Of a stretch of DNA of 7,020 nucleotides, positions 5,291 through 7,020 are shown piece by piece (the first letter of the stretch is position 1; every line of letters starts with the position of its first letter). The translations under genes and the position numbers were made by a program. The notes beneath the pieces are model-generated. The model had not been told where the DNA came from and ran no database searches. It worked only from the letters and a program-made list of their open reading frames with translations. Origin of the DNA: Candidatus Acetothermia bacterium JdFR-47 (lineage in GTDB: Bacteria > Bipolaricaulota > Bipolaricaulia > Bipolaricaulales > Bipolaricaulaceae); the NCBI GenBank assembly GCA_002011415.1, contig MTNI01000230.1:1-7020 (forward strand), written 5' to 3'.

Positions 5291-6480
5291 TCCATCACGC
5301 TTGCAGCGTCCAGGGGCTTCCCCGCGGCGATACGCCCCCGGATAGCGGCCATCAGTCGCGCCATGAACCTGAGGTTGTGCAGGGTAGCAAGGCGGAAGTA
5401 AGAGAGCTCCCCGCACCTGAACAAGTGGTGGAGGAAGGCGCGGGAGTGTCGCTGGCAGGTGGGGCAGTCACATCCTTCCTCGATGGGCCCTTCGTCCCGG
5501 CGGAAGCGGGCATTCTTGATGTTGAGGCGGAAGCCCTCTTCGCGAGCTGAAAGCAGCGTCCCGTTCCTGGCCATGCGGGTGGGGGCGGCGCAGTCGAAGG
5601 TGTCGATCCCGCGCCGCACCGCCTCGAGGATGTCCTCAACCGTCCCGATCCCAAGGAGGTGACGGGGCCTCTCCTTGGGGAGCTCGTCCACCGTCCATTC
5701 GATCACGTGTAGCATGTCCTCCTTGGACTTGCCCAGAGAGCCCCCGATGGCGAAGCCGGGGAAGCCCAGCCCCGCGATCACGCGGGCCGAGCGGCGGCGC
5801 AGGTCCTCGTAGGCCCCGCCCTGGACGATCCCGTACAGGACCTGGCCAGGGTTGGGGCCGAGGCCTTGGGTCTCCTCGAAGGCTCTGAGGGCCCTTTCCG
5901 CCCAGCGGTGGGTCCTCTCCATGGCGGCCTCAGTGTAGGCCCGACTGTGAAATGGGGAGGTGCACTCGTCCAAGGGGAGGATGATGTCGGCTCCCAAAAG
6001 CCGCTGGTAGCGGATCACCTCCTCCGGCGAGAAGAACACCCACGAGCCGTCTACGATGGAGCGGAAGCGGGCACCGTCCTCGGTGAGCCGCACCAGCGAG
6101 GGACCGGTGGGCTTAGGGACCGCCTCGCCGGGGAAGATGGACGCGATCTTCCCCACCCCGTGGACCTTTCCTGCCCCCAGGGAAAACACCTGAAAGCCCC
6201 CCGAGTCCGTCATCCAGGGACCATCCCAGCCCGAAAAGCCGTGCAGCCCTCCCAGGGCCTCCACTGTCTCCGCCCCCGGACGCAGGATTAGGTGGTAGGT
6301 GTTTCCGATCAGGATCTGGACGCCCAGGGCCCACACGTCGTCCGCACTCGCTGCCTTCACCGTGCCCCGAGTGGCCACGGCCACGAAGGCCGGGGTTTTC
6401 ACCTCCCCGTGTGGCGTGGAGAGGACACCCAGGCGGGCCTCGCTCTCCGGGTGCTCGGCGACGACGCGGAACAGGGGCAT
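5272..6480 (-). CDS. tgt: tRNA-guanine (queuine/preQ1) transglycosylase
   Basis: This 402-residue cytoplasmic enzyme exchanges guanine 34 in the anticodon of GUN tRNAs (Asp, Asn, His, Tyr) for a 7-deazaguanine base: preQ1 in most bacteria, queuine in eukaryotes and some salvaging bacteria. Landmarks are complete. GNTYHLILRPG (59-69) and TDSGGFQVFSLG (91-102) carry the base-binding Asp92. GIVQGG lies at 217-222. GIDTFDCAAPTR (291-302) holds the nucleophile Asp296. The zinc site is Cys337, Cys339, Cys342 and His368, with the same C-to-H spacing as in the Zymomonas enzyme. The substrate loop reads GGSLGKSKEDM (246-256) instead of the common GGLSVGEPKEEM; together with the insertion HGVGKIASIFP (107-117) this marks a recognised TGT subgroup rather than damage. 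Start ATG at 6480 gives the usual N-terminus (RLGVLSTPHGEVKTPAF); no Shine-Dalgarno is visible, and the gene begins 5 bp after the stop of the upstream qng1-like gene, so translational coupling is likely. Confidence 0.96.
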   Translation of the reverse strand: MPLFRVVAEHPESEARLGVLSTPHGEVKTPAFVAVATRGTVKAASADDVWALGVQILIGNTYHLILRPGAETVEALGGLHGFSGWDGPWMTDSGGFQVFSLGAGKVHGVGKIASIFPGEAVPKPTGPSLVRLTEDGARFRSIVDGSWVFFSPEEVIRYQRLLGADIILPLDECTSPFHSRAYTEAAMERTHRWAERALRAFEETQGLGPNPGQVLYGIVQGGAYEDLRRRSARVIAGLGFPGFAIGGSLGKSKEDMLHVIEWTVDELPKERPRHLLGIGTVEDILEAVRRGIDTFDCAAPTRMARNGTLLSAREEGFRLNIKNARFRRDEGPIEEGCDCPTCQRHSRAFLHHLFRCGELSYFRLATLHNLRFMARLMAAIRGRIAAGKPLDAASVMEDLGRT

Positions 6481-6485
6481 CGGTG

Positions 6486-7020
6486 TCAGTAGAAGATCGT
6501 GAGCGTCCGGTGATGGGGGAAGGGGAGTTCCCCTTGGGCAAGGTACCACAGCATCCAGTCCACCTCGAACGCCCGCAGGGGCCGGCCCCGCTTGCCCAGG
6601 AGCTCGACCAGCCGCTCCACCGCGGTCACGGTGGCGGCTCGGAGCTCCACCTCCTCGGTGGACCCGGCGGGGATGAGCTCCCTGTTGTCGATGCGGCAGG
6701 CGAGGCCTGGGTCCAACATCAGCGCCCCTTGTGCTCGCAGGATCTGAGGGAGCTTGTAATCGGCGAAGGCGGTGAGCCAATCCATGTCCCGCAGGTCGCC
6801 GGGGCCGTCGCCCTCGAAGGTTCCGTAAAGGTCAGCGCACAGGATCTGGGCCCGCTTGTGGAAGCGGACCACCCGGCCTTGGTAGGTGGCCGCGTCCCGG
6901 AACGAGGGGAGATGGGCGGTGACGAGCTCCACCAGGCGCGTGCAGCGGCCCTGGGCGAGGGAGAAGAACGTCCGGGCAGAGCCGAACCGGGACAGGAGCC
7001 GCCCCACCTCTTGAGCAGCC
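6486..7020 (-). CDS. qng1: Queuosine 5'-phosphate N-glycosylase (Q_salvage/DUF2419), C-terminal part
   Basis: This is the C-terminal 177 residues of a protein whose 5' end lies right of the window; the frame is open to the edge. It matches the queuosine salvage family (QNG1, formerly DUF2419/C9orf64), which hydrolyses queuosine 5'-monophosphate to release the free base queuine. Family landmarks in order: FRDAATYQGRVVRFHKRAQIL with the KRAQ at 6846-6857, then DMDWLTAFADYKLPQIL (FADYxxPQ at 6744-6767), GSTEEVELRAAT (6630-6665), EVDWMLWYL (6540-6566) and the terminal PHHRTLTIFY (6489-6518). Family members are roughly 300-340 residues, so a little over half is visible. The stop (TGA, 6486-6488) lies 5 bp before the TGT start codon. 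The pairing with TGT supports the assignment. A GTG at 7007 is an internal codon, not the start. Confidence 0.92.
   Translation of the reverse strand, partial: AAQEVGRLLSRFGSARTFFSLAQGRCTRLVELVTAHLPSFRDAATYQGRVVRFHKRAQILCADLYGTFEGDGPGDLRDMDWLTAFADYKLPQILRAQGALMLDPGLACRIDNRELIPAGSTEEVELRAATVTAVERLVELLGKRGRPLRAFEVDWMLWYLAQGELPFPHHRTLTIFY

Noticed and set aside
6481..6780. N-terminal extension of the TGT frame upstream to an ATG at 6780
   Set aside because: The extension is Arg/Gly/Pro-rich, overlaps the qng1-like gene in another frame, and the family N-terminus begins at ATG 6480.
1..7020. tRNA or rRNA genes, CRISPR arrays, insertion sequences, integrase or attachment sites
   Set aside because: I looked for cloverleaf ends, regularly spaced repeats and transposase motifs and found none.

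Overview
This is a GC-rich bacterial chromosomal window of tightly packed protein genes, with strong GGAGGT-type ribosome binding sites in front of some of them. No RNA gene, transposase, CRISPR array or phage gene is visible. The style (GC-rich, secreted proteins whose signal peptides seem to end in ..VGQ, a TGT of the GGSLGKSKED type) fits a deep-branching, possibly uncultivated bacterium. Bipolaricaulota is a guess I hold with low confidence; nothing in the window fixes the taxonomy.

Layout. Positions 2-349 (+) hold the C-terminus of an ABC-2 type export permease. An intergenic stretch with an extended -10 promoter and a GNRA-loop hairpin leads into a complete DASS/SLC13-type anion:sodium symporter (504-1835, +). 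Next comes a block of three exported or membrane proteins: a CsgG/TolB-like secreted protein whose CsgG-like fold seems interrupted by an Ig-like domain (2094-3053, +); a secreted, cysteine-rich metzincin-type zinc protease (3389-4672, +); and a small glycine-rich membrane protein with an internal duplication (4805-5275, +). Between the first two of these lies a decayed fragment of a second DASS transporter gene (3125-3231), aligning to the end of the intact one with a 58-bp internal deletion.

The right-hand part is read from the minus strand. The gene for a Q_salvage/DUF2419 (QNG1) nucleosidase enters from the right edge and stops at 6486. Five bases later the tRNA-guanine transglycosylase (TGT) gene starts (6480 down to 5272). 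Qng1 releases the base queuine from queuosine 5'-monophosphate and TGT inserts a 7-deazaguanine base into tRNA position 34, so the pair reads as a compact queuine recycling operon. The TGT gene and the + strand membrane protein gene converge and share a CTAG palindrome as overlapping stop codons, inside an 11-bp tandem duplication that can fold into a small hairpin.

The best candidates for follow-up are the Qng1-TGT coupling, the unassigned exported block (CsgG-like/Ig protein, Cys-rich metzincin, duplicated membrane protein), and the DASS pseudogene with the perfect palindrome at its edge.
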